A stretch of 64,000 nucleotides of DNA from Lunularia cruciata (lineage: Eukaryota > Streptophyta > Marchantiopsida > Lunulariales > Lunulariaceae), in NCBI GenBank assembly GCA_948567375.1, contig OX419760.1, forward strand, positions 3,038,001-3,102,000. Reading direction: 5' to 3'. A program made the translations under genes and the position numbers. Positions 1 through 10,921 of the stretch are shown here, piece by piece; position 1 is the stretch's first letter; each line of letters begins with the position of its first letter. The notes beneath the pieces were generated by a model. It did not search any database, was not told the origin of the DNA, and saw only the letters and a list, made by a program, of their open reading frames with translations.

Positions 1-113
1 TTATGTTTGTGGAGTTACACCTGGCATAGATTTTGAACTTAAACCCTTTCATATAATCAAAAGTTACGGGACTAATTAAGAATTACCGAGGATGCTTAAT
101 CCCCTAGGAAATA

Positions 114-489
114 TGAGAAAAAGACGACCGTGTGGGAAAAATGAAGGATGGGAAGACCCCATCAAGCCGTACAAGGGAGAGACAAAAAAAGTAACATGGG
201 GCTAAGCCCCAATAGAGTCTGTATGAGAAATCTGCCCTACCGCACCTAAGATATCCGAGCTATGCAAGTCGTACGGTCTACACACAATTGGAGCATCCAA
301 AGAAACATCACCTAATGTGATTGCTCTCCTATGGATTGCACCAGCCACTGCCCTCTGTAGAGCAATGGACACACGCTGTCTAAAGTAAGCTACAAAGTAT
401 GAGAATGAGAGTGGTACCCCTAACGCCTAACATGATAAGCTCTCGTGCACTCCCTGACAAATGTGTCAAATGCCGTGTCCATTGCTCCA
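114..489 (-). mobile_element. LINE family R, 5'-truncated 3' end
   Basis: On the minus strand this fragment matches the last part of the coding region and the 3' tail of the family-R LINE seen in fuller form at 1111-2430. Both tail hairpins are recognisable: GGGGCT/AGCCCC, and GATGGG/CCCATC at 147-163. The match stops abruptly near 489, as expected from 5' truncation during target-primed reverse transcription. No intact ORF remains. Confidence 0.85.
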
Positions 490-1089
490 AAAATATGTGG
501 GAAATAGGAACTAAACTCCATCCAAGGAAATATGTGGGATACCTATTAGGATTTATGTTACCGGAGGCACTCCCGTGACCAAATTTGGGTACCCTTCCAC
601 CCTACCTACCGTAGTAAAACATTTTCCACCCTCCCATAGTAAAAGATTACAGAGGTGTTACAGCGGCAAAGAAGGTGTTCTTGAAACCGCCCATTCTATG
701 TGTGTCAGGTAGTGGACCCCAGCAAATCGCTTTCTTAATTTAGATATTATTTTCCTCTTTTTTTTGAAAATTTTATACCTCCTCATTTATATGCGTGCGC
801 ATTGAGACAACAAGCACAAAATTGACTCACTGCCAAAGTAATTCTGTAAAGTATATAATTGAAACCCCCTAATATCAATTGCAAGGGCGTCGAACGTGTA
901 TGGCATAGAGAACGCTTGTACAAGGATAGGCTAAAACGTTACGGTGGATGTTACAAGGTAAGAAGAGGACTTCCGACAAATGTGAAGAAGTTAATTACTT
1001 GACTAAACAAAAATTATATATTATTATTATATATTTATAATATAATTATTATATAATTATTATATAATTATTTATATAATTATATATAT
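490..1089. other. non-coding, ends in an A/T-only tract
   Basis: I see no gene here. Positions about 1014-1089 are almost pure A/T with repeated TATAATTAT-like units, next to the 5' junction of the family-R LINE copy. Confidence 0.6.
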
Positions 1090-1120
1090 CTCTGGTCCAA
1101 TAGATATTATTGGACCAGAG
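1090..1120. repeat. perfect 13-bp inverted repeat at a LINE 5' junction
   Basis: CTCTGGTCCAATA (1090-1102) and its exact reverse complement (1108-1120) are separated by 5 nt (GATAT). The right arm seems to be the first LINE-derived sequence. The left arm may be an inverted snap-back copy made when reverse transcription ended. Confidence 0.8.
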
Positions 1121-1132
1121 ACTTTTGAGTGT

Positions 1133-2338
1133 GTGACAGGGGATTTGGCACGTAGACAGACGGCTCTACCGATCTCATGTGGTGGGGTTGGCTTGCTTTC
1201 TATGGAGGAGATGGCACCTATAGCGTTTTTGGGTAGTTGGGCTCTCTCGGCACCCCTACTTGCATCTCGTTTTGTGGTTGCTGATAGGCCGGTTTTGGAG
1301 ACTTATGTGATAGAGGTGGAGGGAGGATCCTTTTCTCTCCAGGTGTTATTGCGGCAGACGAGAGATAGTCTATCTCCACGAGCACGAGAGGGTTTTCCAC
1401 CGTTTGCTTCACTATCGTCAGATTGGACTAGAGGTCTACAGTCTTCCTTGATGGAGCGACAGTGTGAGCATACGCTACATTCTCTCTTAGTTGACTCGTC
1501 CATTCCTCAGGCTACTAGAGCACGTCTACGCTCTTGCTCCGGCAAGGGTGCATGCTCGTGGATCCTAGCTCGACCATGCATTAGGGCTTTCCGACTCGCA
1601 CCGGCTACTTTCTCTACAGCGATGAGGTTTTGCCTAGGTTTGGTCCACCCATCTGCATCTTCACTACTCACTTGTGAGTGTGGTTCTACACTAGATGCAG
1701 TGGCGGTCCACATGACACGGTGTCCTTTTGGAGGATAGAGGATAGCTACCCATGATGCCATTAGAGACATAGTGTTTGCTATGGCACGAGAGAGTGGATA
1801 CTTGGCTGGGAGGGAGCGTTCGTATGCGTTGCAGACGACACGTGTCAGGGCAGACTTATACTTGGTCCGAGATGATCAGGTGACAGTAGCGGATGTCGTG
1901 GTGACGGACCCTACGCGAGATACAATTTCGGAGGGAGTGATTACCCATCCCCCTGGATGGGCGGCGAGTGCAGCAGCAGGTCGCAAGGTCTCCAAGTACA
2001 GGGGCATGCAGCGAGGTCACCTCTTTGTTCCTCTAGCCTTGGAGTTATATGGAGCGATGGACACGGCATTTGACACATTTGTCAGAGAGTGCGCGAGAGC
2101 TTATCATGTTAGGCGGCAGGGGGTACCACTCTCACTCTCATACTTTGTAGCTTACTTTAGACAGCGTGTATCCATTGCTCTACAGAGGGCAGTGGCTGGT
2201 GCAATCCATAGGAGAGCAATCACATTAGGTGATGTTTCTTCGGATGCTCCAGTTGTGTGTAGACCGTACGACTTGCATAGCTCGGATATCTTAGGTGCGG
2301 TAGGGCAGATTTCTCATACAGACTCTATTGGGGCTTAG
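1133..2338 (+). pseudogene. family-R LINE polyprotein C-terminus: zinc knuckle plus restriction-like endonuclease motif
   Basis: One reading frame runs 1133-2338, broken by a single TAG at 1736-1738. Family copies at 8.7 and 55.4 kb have CAA or CAG there, so this is a C-to-T nonsense change. The N-terminal part has the GGVGL..S...A..LGSWA-like segment found after the RT core in many LINEs. A CxC-x9-H-x3-C knuckle follows, then THDAIRD, then RADLYL...ADVVVTDP with aspartates at codons 1853 and 1892, 13 residues apart. That spacing matches the catalytic D...D of the PD-(D/E)XK endonuclease of R2-type LINEs. The assignment is motif-based inference. The RT core itself is missing through 5' truncation. 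Related DNA at 35-37 and 50-52 kb (family S) shows the same motif order. Confidence 0.75.
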
Positions 2339-2394
2339 CCCCATGTTACCTTTTTTGTCTCTCCCTTGTACGGCTTGATGGGGTCTTCCCATCC
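2329..2394 (+). promoter_or_regulatory. structured 3' tail of family R (two hairpins)
   Basis: Hairpin 1 is TGGGGCT-T-AGCCCCA (2329-2343). The ORF stop codon TAG (2336-2338) lies in it. Hairpin 2 is GATGGG-GTCTT-CCCATC (2377-2393). Both recur in most R copies and in isolated tails. In R2-type elements the reverse transcriptase recognises a folded 3' UTR, so this is probably the RT-recognition structure. That role is inference. Confidence 0.7.
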
Positions 2395-2659
2395 TTCATT
2401 TTTCCTACGCGGTCGCCTTGTTCCTTTCACTAAACAAAAAGTGGGGAACAATTAGTAAAACTGACCCACAGTTGGAAGTTCATTATTTACGTGGCGATTG
2501 CAACCGGTAGATACTTTTACTAGTTTAATATTTCTGAAACAGTTTTACACTTTATGATACTACTTTAGTTCACGCACAACAGCAAAATCGATTGAAAATA
2601 AGAAGTTGGTGCTAAATTCATTCCCATCCCTCTAGTTGATATTCACTCCTATCAATAGA

Positions 2660-2915
2660 GGAATTGGATCTTCAATCATCAATTTACAATTAGACATTGC
2701 TCTACTGAATGCACTGGCTATTACAATCTATAGGTGCCATTTCTTTAGATACGGCATCTATAGATACTCCAATAAGATATAAAGCATACAATTTACATAG
2801 TCCAAATATCAGATGATGTAGGACAGATTTCTTATACTATTATTAGTGGGACTTAGTCCCATTTCACCTGGTGTTTTATCCTTGTACAATTTGGTTTGAT
2901 AGTTTTCCCATCCTT
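2660..2915 (+). mobile_element. old, degenerate family-R 3' end
   Basis: The sequence follows the last ~230 bp of the 1111-2430 copy with many substitutions: the 'cattgctctac' block, the 'ctatagg' block, then the tail. The first tail hairpin here is GGGACT-T-AGTCCC, a paired change relative to GGGGCT-T-AGCCCC. There is no usable ORF. Confidence 0.65.
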
Positions 2916-3260
2916 AGGTGCTGTAGTACCGATTTCTCATACCGAAATGTTTATTCCTTGTGTTTTATCTTTAGATAGTTTGGGTTTGAGACTATTTTAC
3001 CCTTTTCGTTTGGGCTTGCTGCGTGTTCTAGGGTGTTGTTGATCACATATCTCATACCTTCGTGGGTGTTGGTACACAGATTTCTCATAGCGAAATTACT
3101 GGGACTTAGCCCCCTTTAACACTTTGTTTTGTCCTTGTAGGCTTGATGGGGTCTTCTTGTGAGTTTCTGAACTATTAGGACTTATTTCCATTTGGGGTTA
3201 AAATGGAGGTAAATCCCAGTATTTTATCCTTGTACAGCTTGATGGGTCTTCCCATCATTC
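2916..3260 (+). mobile_element. cluster of partial family-R tails
   Basis: Three overlapping or adjacent fragments of the R tail occur around 2925-3000, 3055-3150 and 3165-3256. Each keeps parts of 'gatttctcat', 'cttagcccc' and 'gcttgatggg'. At 3241-3256 the second hairpin is intact (GATGGGTCTTCCCATC) with one G fewer in the loop. Confidence 0.55.
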
Positions 3261-3376
3261 TTATTATCCTGCCGATCCTTCTTGTTATCGTACTGGATCG
3301 CCCTTTTCCAATCGGGATCCGTCTTCTGTCTCTTCTGTCCCATCCCCGGCACCCATCCGTTCAAATCTCTTCCGTC

Positions 3377-3670
3377 TTTAGTCTCCCGTATTCGCCGAAC
3401 TGCCTTGGCTGTGTGTTCGCGGTGTCCTATGGTTTGCCCGACATATATCTCGAGAAACAGGCGACCACAGAGAACGCATGAAGGATGGGAAGACCCCATC
3501 AATATCTCTGTTCTCTGTCTACGTATACCTCTGGTTATCTCTTCACGTTTAGAATATTCGCGCACTGACTTGGCTGCGTAGGAGGTGTTTTATGTTTTTT
3601 TATTGTTTGTCCAACATATATCTCTTCCGTGTTTAGAATATTCTCGAACAGCCTTGGCAGGTACGGGCTG
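3377..3670 (+). repeat. diverged direct repeats with an inverted R-tail fragment
   Basis: A unit containing 'ttcgc(c/g)...ctgccttggctg...tttgcccgacatatatctc' occurs three times, at about 3377-3450, 3546-3625 and 3627-3670. Between copies one and two, at 3479-3503, sits a minus-strand piece of the family-R tail, with hairpin 2 intact at 3484-3500. Confidence 0.5.
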
Positions 3671-4222
3671 CTTTTAGGAAGCCGTTCACCTCCACCTCCC
3701 CATCCTCCTCGTTATTCTACGCGGTTGCCTTTCTTTTTCCTCCCGGTCGCTTTGCCGGTGTAAGGCGTGAGAGGCAAGCCTCCGTGAAAACCGAACCTTA
3801 CTTTCAGGGTCCCGTATCAGATCAGTGTGCGAACACGACCACGTTTGTGTACCGAATGTTCTACTGCCGGGTATTTGATTCAGATAGGAAAAGCTCAGCA
3901 TGGTAACAGATAGCAAGTCCGAGAGTGTATGTATGTTGGATGAAAGTCTTTTTATTGAACTAAACTGTACAATGAAGGGCAACTTCCCCAATCCCCCATC
4001 ATAATAATCAAGAAAGTTGATCAAAGCGGAAGGGAATGCATGTTTGTATGAAGTAAATATACTAGGAGTAGATGGACTATATATACAGGGGCCACTCTAC
4101 AATATGAAATAAACATCACCTCTGATTACAAAGCGCAAGAACTTGTACGAGACGCTATCAGCATGGAATGATAATCATGATAAGGGGTCTGCTAGAGAAA
4201 TTATTTGCTTCGAACCCCAATT
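3671..4222 (-). other. 3' flank / probable 3' UTR of the glutathione peroxidase gene
   Basis: No ORF with family features. The part next to the stop codon at 4223 is presumably 3' UTR of the minus-strand peroxidase gene. I cannot place the polyadenylation site. A short stretch near 3765-3800 resembles one at 53638-53675, so part of it may be repeat DNA. Confidence 0.4.
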
Positions 4223-6509
4223 CTACAGCAATTTCTTGATGTCCTTCTGCATTTACACATGAGTGATCAGGAAGCAAGTAAAGCATGCCGTATGAATCAC
4301 CTCAAAATGGTCGGCGTGACGCTAATACCTCAAGGAAAGGAAGAACGGTCTCATATACCAGCCACTAAACTTGAAACTGGAATGCTTCCTACTTTACATC
4401 ATTACATAACTTATATGCTCAACGAGAATAACCATTGCAACCTTAAACGAAGAAGACCAGAAATGGCAAAGGTTTAGATTTAGTAGTTACCTCGATTTTT
4501 GAAGGAGCTGTTGTTGGGGCGTATCTGTCAACGACTTTCCCTTCCTTGTCAACCAAGAATTTTGAAAAGTTCCACTTGACACTTTCTCCTAATATGCCGC
4601 CGCCTTTGCTTGCCTTCAAGAATTTATATAAAGGAGCGGCCTCCGCTCCATTCACATTGACCTAAGGTGCCAACGAAACCAGTACATGGACACTAGTTTC
4701 AATCAGACTGCCTTGCAGTACTTCACTCGAATGGCAGCGATGGTAGTCTTGAGTAAAACAGATCTCAGACAGAAAATTAAATCCTCTTCCTACCTTGTCA
4801 AAGATTGGAAACTCGGCCTTAAACCTTGTACAAGCAAATTCTTTAATCTCCTCATTGTTTCCAGGTTCTTGACCACCGAATTGATTGCAAGGAAACGCAA
4901 GAATTTCAAAACCTGTCACGGGGCCCACAGTTTGAGGACCACAACTCGTATCAGTAGGAGTCACTGGAGAAATCAGATGAACACACGGCCCAAAGGTAGC
5001 TCTGCGTGTTCACATCTTAAAGAACCCAACGACTGAAAGCGCAGAAGGACAATCTTTTTAAAAATTTCCTGAAGGTCGAAGAGCAGCCTTCCTCAAACGA
5101 GCAGGAGGTTACCTTGGTCTTTGTACTTGTTGTGCACCTCAGTCAGCTCCTTGTAGTTAGAAGTGGTTAGGCCGCTGAAAATGTCATGAAACAATCACAA
5201 TATTAGAGATCAACAAACCCCCGTTCATTAACCCGACATGCACGGATAAGACTGCACGGGCCTCAAATTAAAAGTTAAGAGCTTGCAGAGAAATCTCTCC
5301 CTGATTGAAGAAACGTACCACTGTGAAGCAACGTTCACAATAAGCAAAACCTTGCCCTTGTAAGAGCTCAAATCGACGTCATTCCCGGAATTATCCTGAT
5401 AAGTAGAAAGGTATGAAGATAGCAGGGGATGTTAGACTACAAATGTCGGAGGTATGTTGTAACAAACACGAGCCACGAATCTCTACCTAAAACGCTCTAT
5501 AATCTAGAGTGAACTCTATCGGCCATGGTTGATGTATGACTAGAAACACCTGACGCACGCATGTCCATGACTAAAATTTTCTCATTAGGTAGCTCCCAGA
5601 TCACAACCGGTACAATCACATCCTAAGTCACATCATTTCCACTTTAACAACTGACATACTTGAATCTCTAGTCCATGTCGAGAATCAAATCACCAAGAAG
5701 AGATCATTGACTATGACGACCCACAACTCTGAGAGACATGTAGACTAGGAGAGAGCTCTCAGACAGTTCAAAGTTATTTTTGGTTCTAATCCCCGGTCTA
5801 TAAATTAACATCTATCATGAGTAGGTTTGACTCAAAAACAAAATTCTTTTCTACAACACATCTAGAAGGACCAAACTTTTGACCTCAACGTCTTTACACA
5901 GTCTAGACGTGAAGAAAAGGTGAGAACAAAAGGGTGATAACGCGAGCAATATGCGCCAGATATGGAGCCGACGAAAGAACAGATTCAACTCTAAAACCAA
6001 ACTATCCCACTCGGCACTCGAGAAGCTGATGACACTATCATTCAAATGCAGGCACTAAAATCTGCTACAGATCGCAATTTCTATCCACTTCTACTCAGGA
6101 TTAGACCAGATCAGAGACCAAGTTCACTATCGACATGCGCACCACATACCTTTACGGTGAACTCATGCACGCTTTTCTGAGGCATACTAGCAGCTGTAGA
6201 GGAAGCGGATCCCATGACTGCACGGACAGGCTGAAGCAAGTGCTTCCCGACAATCGTCGCAAAAGTCTGGACAGTCGTAAACGCACCCTTGACAGTACGA
6301 GGAGAGATGAAATCGGCAGCGGTCTTATATGGCGAAGTGGATGGGAGAATAACCAGAGGAGCTATAAGGCCGATTAAAAGAACCGCCACAAAGGCGAGAG
6401 GATATCTTGAAGTGGTCATGTACTGAAGCCCAAAGCAACCCCGAGCCCATTCGGGAATTTCTGAGGAAAGCCGGCCAAGAAAGAGACGTTGAGATTGCAG
6501 AGACCGCAC
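4223..6509 (-). CDS. GPX: glutathione peroxidase (thioredoxin-dependent type), six coding exons
   Basis: Reduces H2O2 and lipid hydroperoxides. Plant enzymes of this type use thioredoxin. Exons on the minus strand: 6150-6509 (first), 5319-5395, 5113-5174, 4794-4912, 4491-4661, 4223-4246. All introns are GT-AG and phases join cleanly to the stop at 4223-4225. Numbering from the ATG at 6419 (240 aa), the peroxidatic Cys116 is in NVASQCG, with its codon split by an intron. FPCNQ (Cys145, Gln147), Cys164 in CTRFKAEFP and Trp206 in WNFSKF follow, so the Cys-Gln-Trp site and likely resolving Cys are present. The last exon encodes only KDIKKLL. An earlier in-frame ATG at 6509 gives 270 aa with an Arg-rich leader. 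From 6419 the protein starts with a hydrophobic stretch ([15 protein letters not shown]) like a membrane anchor or targeting signal. A third Met begins MGSASS. The true start and compartment are uncertain. Intron 1 (5396-6149) is long and shows nothing recognisable. Confidence 0.92.
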
Positions 6510-6760
6510 AAGAATCGCGGAGGATTCGAAGAAGGATGCGATATGGGTTGCAAGGCCGGGGTGCGAGGATCACATGGAGACACGACAGTTTGTAAACTCG
6601 TCGTCCGTCATTTTACATGCACATTAAGGGGTTTCAAATTCCAGATTTTCAGAATAGTACGGGGAGTGGTATGAAATCCGTACAATATGTGGATGGACAC
6701 ACAAGGTTTGGTTGAAAAATGAATGGTCCCATAATCAAATTAGGGCCTGTAAATTTGATT
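6510..6760. other. upstream flank of the GPX gene
   Basis: Should hold the 5' UTR and promoter of the minus-strand peroxidase gene. I see no unambiguous TATA box or other conserved element. Confidence 0.3.
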
Positions 6761-6885
6761 ATAAAATCGAAGTGGAAGGAAAAGCGATCGCGTCGGAAAA
6801 ACGAAGGATGGGAAGACCCATCAAGCCTCACAAAGAGAGAGAAAAAAAATAACATGGAGCTAAGCCCCAATAGAGTCAAGGTGAA
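6761..6885 (-). mobile_element. family-R LINE tail, tail-only copy
   Basis: Minus-strand copy of the R tail about 500 bp upstream of the peroxidase start. Hairpin 2 is intact at 6807-6822. In sense orientation hairpin 1 reads GGGGCT-T-AGCTCC, still pairable with a G-U wobble. The conserved 'gatcgc' end is present. Almost no coding sequence is attached. Confidence 0.75.
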
Positions 6886-8671
6886 TAGATTTTATATAAC
6901 TGAACTCTGCAGATCATCCCGTAACTCCAAAAAAGCTACGCGTCATGTTTTCAATTTCCCATGGAGATACTTATGGCTACCGACATTTACCCATATAACT
7001 TTCCCTACTCTTCCACGCGACACATACAATTTTTACATGGGGGTTTCATAAATAGTTTTACAAAGCGCTTTATATTTTCATATATATTTTTTATATAGAT
7101 TAATTGTTGCTTTGACTAAATTGGTACGGGATGCAGGGCGGGAAGAAGAAAGAGTCCCACTATAGAGTTCCGGCCAAGTTCTTTATTATTAGCAAATTCC
7201 ATAAGAGGTGGTTCGTAGAAAAAAAGGGATATGGAGTGATCCGTTGTCATACCGTAATACATTTATTACATATAAGGGTTAATAAAATGCCTGGTTTAGG
7301 GTGAATGTGGTCTGCACCCAGTGTTGCCCGGTGCAATGTGTTAATTTAGTAATATGTTAATTTAGGATTAAATGAGATTTTTCCCATCGTTGCTTGATGT
7401 TGCTAGTAGCCACCCAAAGCTATTCATTACTATCGTTAGTCCGCTCGTCATTGCTCGTAGTTGCCCGTAGTTGCTCGATGGCGCTCATAGCCACTTGTTG
7501 CCGTTGTTAGTTTGCTCGTTGATGTTGGTAGCCACTCAATAGCGCACGTTGATTTTGCATCCAAATGTGAACTTGCATTGCAATTAGGCTCTTGATTTCC
7601 TTTTGCTAAATTTTAGTTGCTCTTTTGGAGTAAAACTCCTTGAACTTCAATTAATCTCTTGGTTACAACAAGATGATACTAATTTTACCATAACTTGCAC
7701 TATCTCCCTTGCCAGACTAATCTATGGAAATGAACCATCACACCAATGAAAAACTACAAAACACACCGGTTCAGTTTATTGACAAGAGCATTTGCACATA
7801 ACATTCACATGTGCCCATGGTGAATTTGAATTCAAAGAGTTTAGAGTAGCATTTTGGATCCACCAAAAAATTCATAAATCCCATTGTAAGAATCACCCAC
7901 CAAAAATATGTGGCAACACTCTCAAGAAGACACATCATCTTTTTGACAATCATTTATTTCACTAAGCAATCCTAAACATACAAAATATAGTGCCTGATTT
8001 TTATAAATGAATGCAAATTGTATGTGATATACATAAAACAAATTGTGAGGCATTCATTTATTAGCACCTCATCTCCTTACATAGTTCACTAAAAATAGTT
8101 ACAAAGTTTACTATTCATCCTATAGACATCCGTCAAAACTATTTTTGAAATCTCTTATTCTACCCATAAACTCATTCATATGGATACCCCACAAGTCTAA
8201 ACCCACCCTATTATTATTGACGTTAGAATGTTTTCTCGTAAGAAACTACAAGTTGGGTTTTATGCAATGCATGAGCTAGTGTATCTTTTGTGTCTTGGAG
8301 ATTTGTCCAAATTAATTTTGAAAGTTATTGCTGAAATATTAAGATCAACCTAGTTTATGAAGTTATATTCAAACTTATTAATTTTGAAATATATATAATC
8401 TAGTAAGTGAATCTAATATTTTATAAATTTTCATATTAAAATTTGAATAAATAGATGATATTATTAATAGAAAGTATTTTTCTCTTTAAATATATCATAA
8501 TTTTATATAATATATAAAAAATCATTAAATATTTGTTATCTTTTACATTTTGAAAGAGTCAAGTTAAGATATTTAAATTTGGATTTATTTGGACAAAAAA
8601 ATTAATAAAATGTCATCCCTAAATGTTAAATTTTATTTTTAATGCATTTCTTGAAAAGAAGCGTTCTAATA
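6886..8671. other. AT-rich non-coding stretch
   Basis: No gene seen. A degenerate short repeat built on 'gttgctcgtagttgcc' and 'gtagccac' fills about 7390-7550. The rest is low-complexity, AT-rich sequence without recognisable coding motifs on either strand. Confidence 0.55.
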
Positions 8672-10195
8672 AAAACCCATCTACATCTTCATTACTCACT
8701 TGTGAAAATGGTTCTACGCTAGATGCAGCAATCTATATGACATGGTGTCCTTTTGGAGGACAAAGGATAGCTACCCATGATGCTATTACAGACATAGTGT
8801 TTGTTATGGCACGAGAGAGTGGATACTTGGCTTGGGGAGCGTTAGTATGTTTTGCAAACAACACTTGTTAGTGCAGACTTATACTTGGTCAAAGATGATC
8901 AGGTGATAGTAGCAGATATTGTGGTTAAGGACCCTACATGTAATACTCCGAGGACAAGAGAAGAGAGAAAACACAAATTTCACACTCAATCATTCGATGC
9001 CCCAAAATAGCACCTTCTCTTTATTATATAAACCAAAAGTATCAACTCCAAGGAAGCTCCACCATAGGATTAGGCACACAGATAAGTGACATGTCAGCAA
9101 GCTCCACCCTTGGATTACTTACTTGGATGGGTGACATGTGTTCCAGGTCTTATTTGGTTGGTCAAACAAGCTTTGACCGGAGGGAATCTTTTAGCGAATC
9201 TTTTAGAGAATCTTTTAGAGAATCTTCTTGTAGGAATCTCAAAATCACGTGGGTAAGGTACCGTTGGAAAGCTCTCAAAGAGACAAACCAAGGGGGAAGG
9301 AAGGCCAACATTTCCTCTATTATGTGGGGAACTTTCACATTTTTGAGGCCTAATTCATCCGTTTAGGCCTCCAAAATTGCCTTAAAGATTTTAAGGCATA
9401 TTTCTATTCCTACTCTATTAGTAGAATTCCCCTTTTGGTGATACCTCTTTCTGATCTGTTTATTCCATCATGTGTAAAATTCTTCCAGATGTTACCAAAC
9501 TAATTCTCACCTTTAAATCATATGTCTAGCTATTGATTCTAAGGTCTTCAAGTCTATTTTGGTTTCTGCCCTATTAGTAGAAGTATTCTTTTGGTGATAC
9601 TTCTATCTAATCTATTTTGGCCATCATGTATAACATCATTCCTGATGTTACCAAACCAAATTTCACCTCTAGATCATATGGCTAGCTCTTGGTATCACAC
9701 TACGTGTGATACAATTTTAGAGGGAGTGATTACCCATCCCTTGGATGGACATCAAGTGCAGCATCTCCAAGTATAGGGGTAAGTAGTGAGGTCATCTCTT
9801 TGTTCCTCTAGCCTTGGAGTTATATGGAGTGATGGACATGGCGTTTGACACATTTGTCAAGGAGTGCATGAGAGTTTATCATGTTAGGCACAAGGAAGTA
9901 CCACTCTCACTCTCATACTTTGTAGCATATTTTAGACAATGTGTGTCCATTGCTCTACCGAGTGCAATGGATGGTGCAATCCATAAGAGAGCAATCATAC
10001 TAGGTGATGTTTCTTTGGATGCTCTAGTTATTTGTAGACCATAAGACTTGCATAGCTCAAATATCTTAAGTGCATTAGGGCAGATTTCTCATATCAACTC
10101 AATCAAAGTTTAGCCCCATTTTGCCTATTTTTTCTCATCCTTATACGGCTAGATGAGGTCTTCCTATCCTTTGTGTTTTTTATACGGTCACTCTT
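8672..10195 (+). mobile_element. LINE family R copy split by a solo LTR
   Basis: 5'-truncated R copy (8672-8938 and 9705-10195) interrupted at 8939-9699 by a solo LTR. Coding remnants include the knuckle (8690-8760), DLYLVKDDQ...VADIVV with both aspartates before the insertion, and the conserved VPLSLSYFVAYFRQ block after it. Frameshifts and stops occur in both parts. The tail is present but hairpin 2 is damaged (GATGAG...CCTATC). Confidence 0.85.
8939..9699 (-). repeat. solo LTR of gypsy family A with target duplication
   Basis: The 761-bp unit has TG...CA ends and no internal domain. It is flanked by CTACA (8934-8938) and CTACG (9700-9704). The uninterrupted LINE copy at 1.9 kb reads CTACG at this site, so this is a 5-bp duplication with one later change in the left copy. 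Orientation (minus) is inferred from the family-A 3' LTR at 40858-41464. A solo LTR is the product of recombination between the two LTRs of a former full element. Confidence 0.85.
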
Positions 10196-10921
10196 TTCTC
10201 TAATAAAAATCCATTAGAATGTTTAACATACGGTTTGAATATAACAAAATATCAATTATCTACAATGTTCCATAAGTTCTTAAGTTCCATAGGTGGTTCA
10301 ATAGGGTCCCTTAACCATTCCAATATTTAGAATTTGAAACTTCCTAAATGCTTGTTCCAAAATACCAAAATAAAACAAAGATTTTTTTTTAAAATATAAG
10401 AACCAAATTGTACTATAATTTTCACCTCAACCAATGTATAAATTCTTCTTATAGTCAATCTTAAGTCTTGCATTTACTAAGTTATATCAGTTTTGCTGAT
10501 GATAATATTTTTGATGGTTTGTGATTACCTTTCTATGTTTTGGATGGTGTATCCTATTTCCAAAATTATCAGAAAAAAAGCATCTCCTTTGCATAAGGCA
10601 AATTGAGGAAACCAAAGTAAGGGATTGAATCTTCTACCACTATTATGCAAAAATAGGGCCAATGAATTAAAAATAGAAATATGCCTTTCAATATATTTTG
10701 GGAACAAAAATTATTTACCAAACTCTTTTCAAGTAGCTTTGAAAGAAAACCAAATTAAGATAACATTTGGAACTTCAGATTACTTATAAATGCTTTGTAA
10801 TATATTTTTATAATAATATGTAAAAAAAGGAAAAAATTTGAAATTGAAATATCATATATAGAAATTTATTTAATTCTCTTTTTCAAATAATTTCTATATA
10901 TATGGACTAACATGAATTTTT
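10196..10921. other. AT-rich non-coding stretch
   Basis: No coding motif, RNA gene or clear repeat recognised. Confidence 0.5.

Larger units (their letters stand above)
1111..2430 (+). mobile_element. LINE family R, best-preserved copy, 5'-truncated
   Basis: This is a non-LTR retrotransposon fragment holding the region after the RT core, the endonuclease-like C-terminus and the complete 3' tail. The same family occurs at 114-489, 8672-10195, 11683-12440 and 54757-55832, and as tail-only pieces elsewhere. The tail is pyrimidine-rich and ends near a CGGTCGCC motif followed by T/C-rich DNA. I see no long poly-A. No target-site duplication could be defined by eye. Confidence 0.85.

Noticed and set aside
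1014..1089. A/T-only tract as origin or centromere-like DNA
   Set aside because: Too short and without repeat organisation; plain low-complexity sequence.
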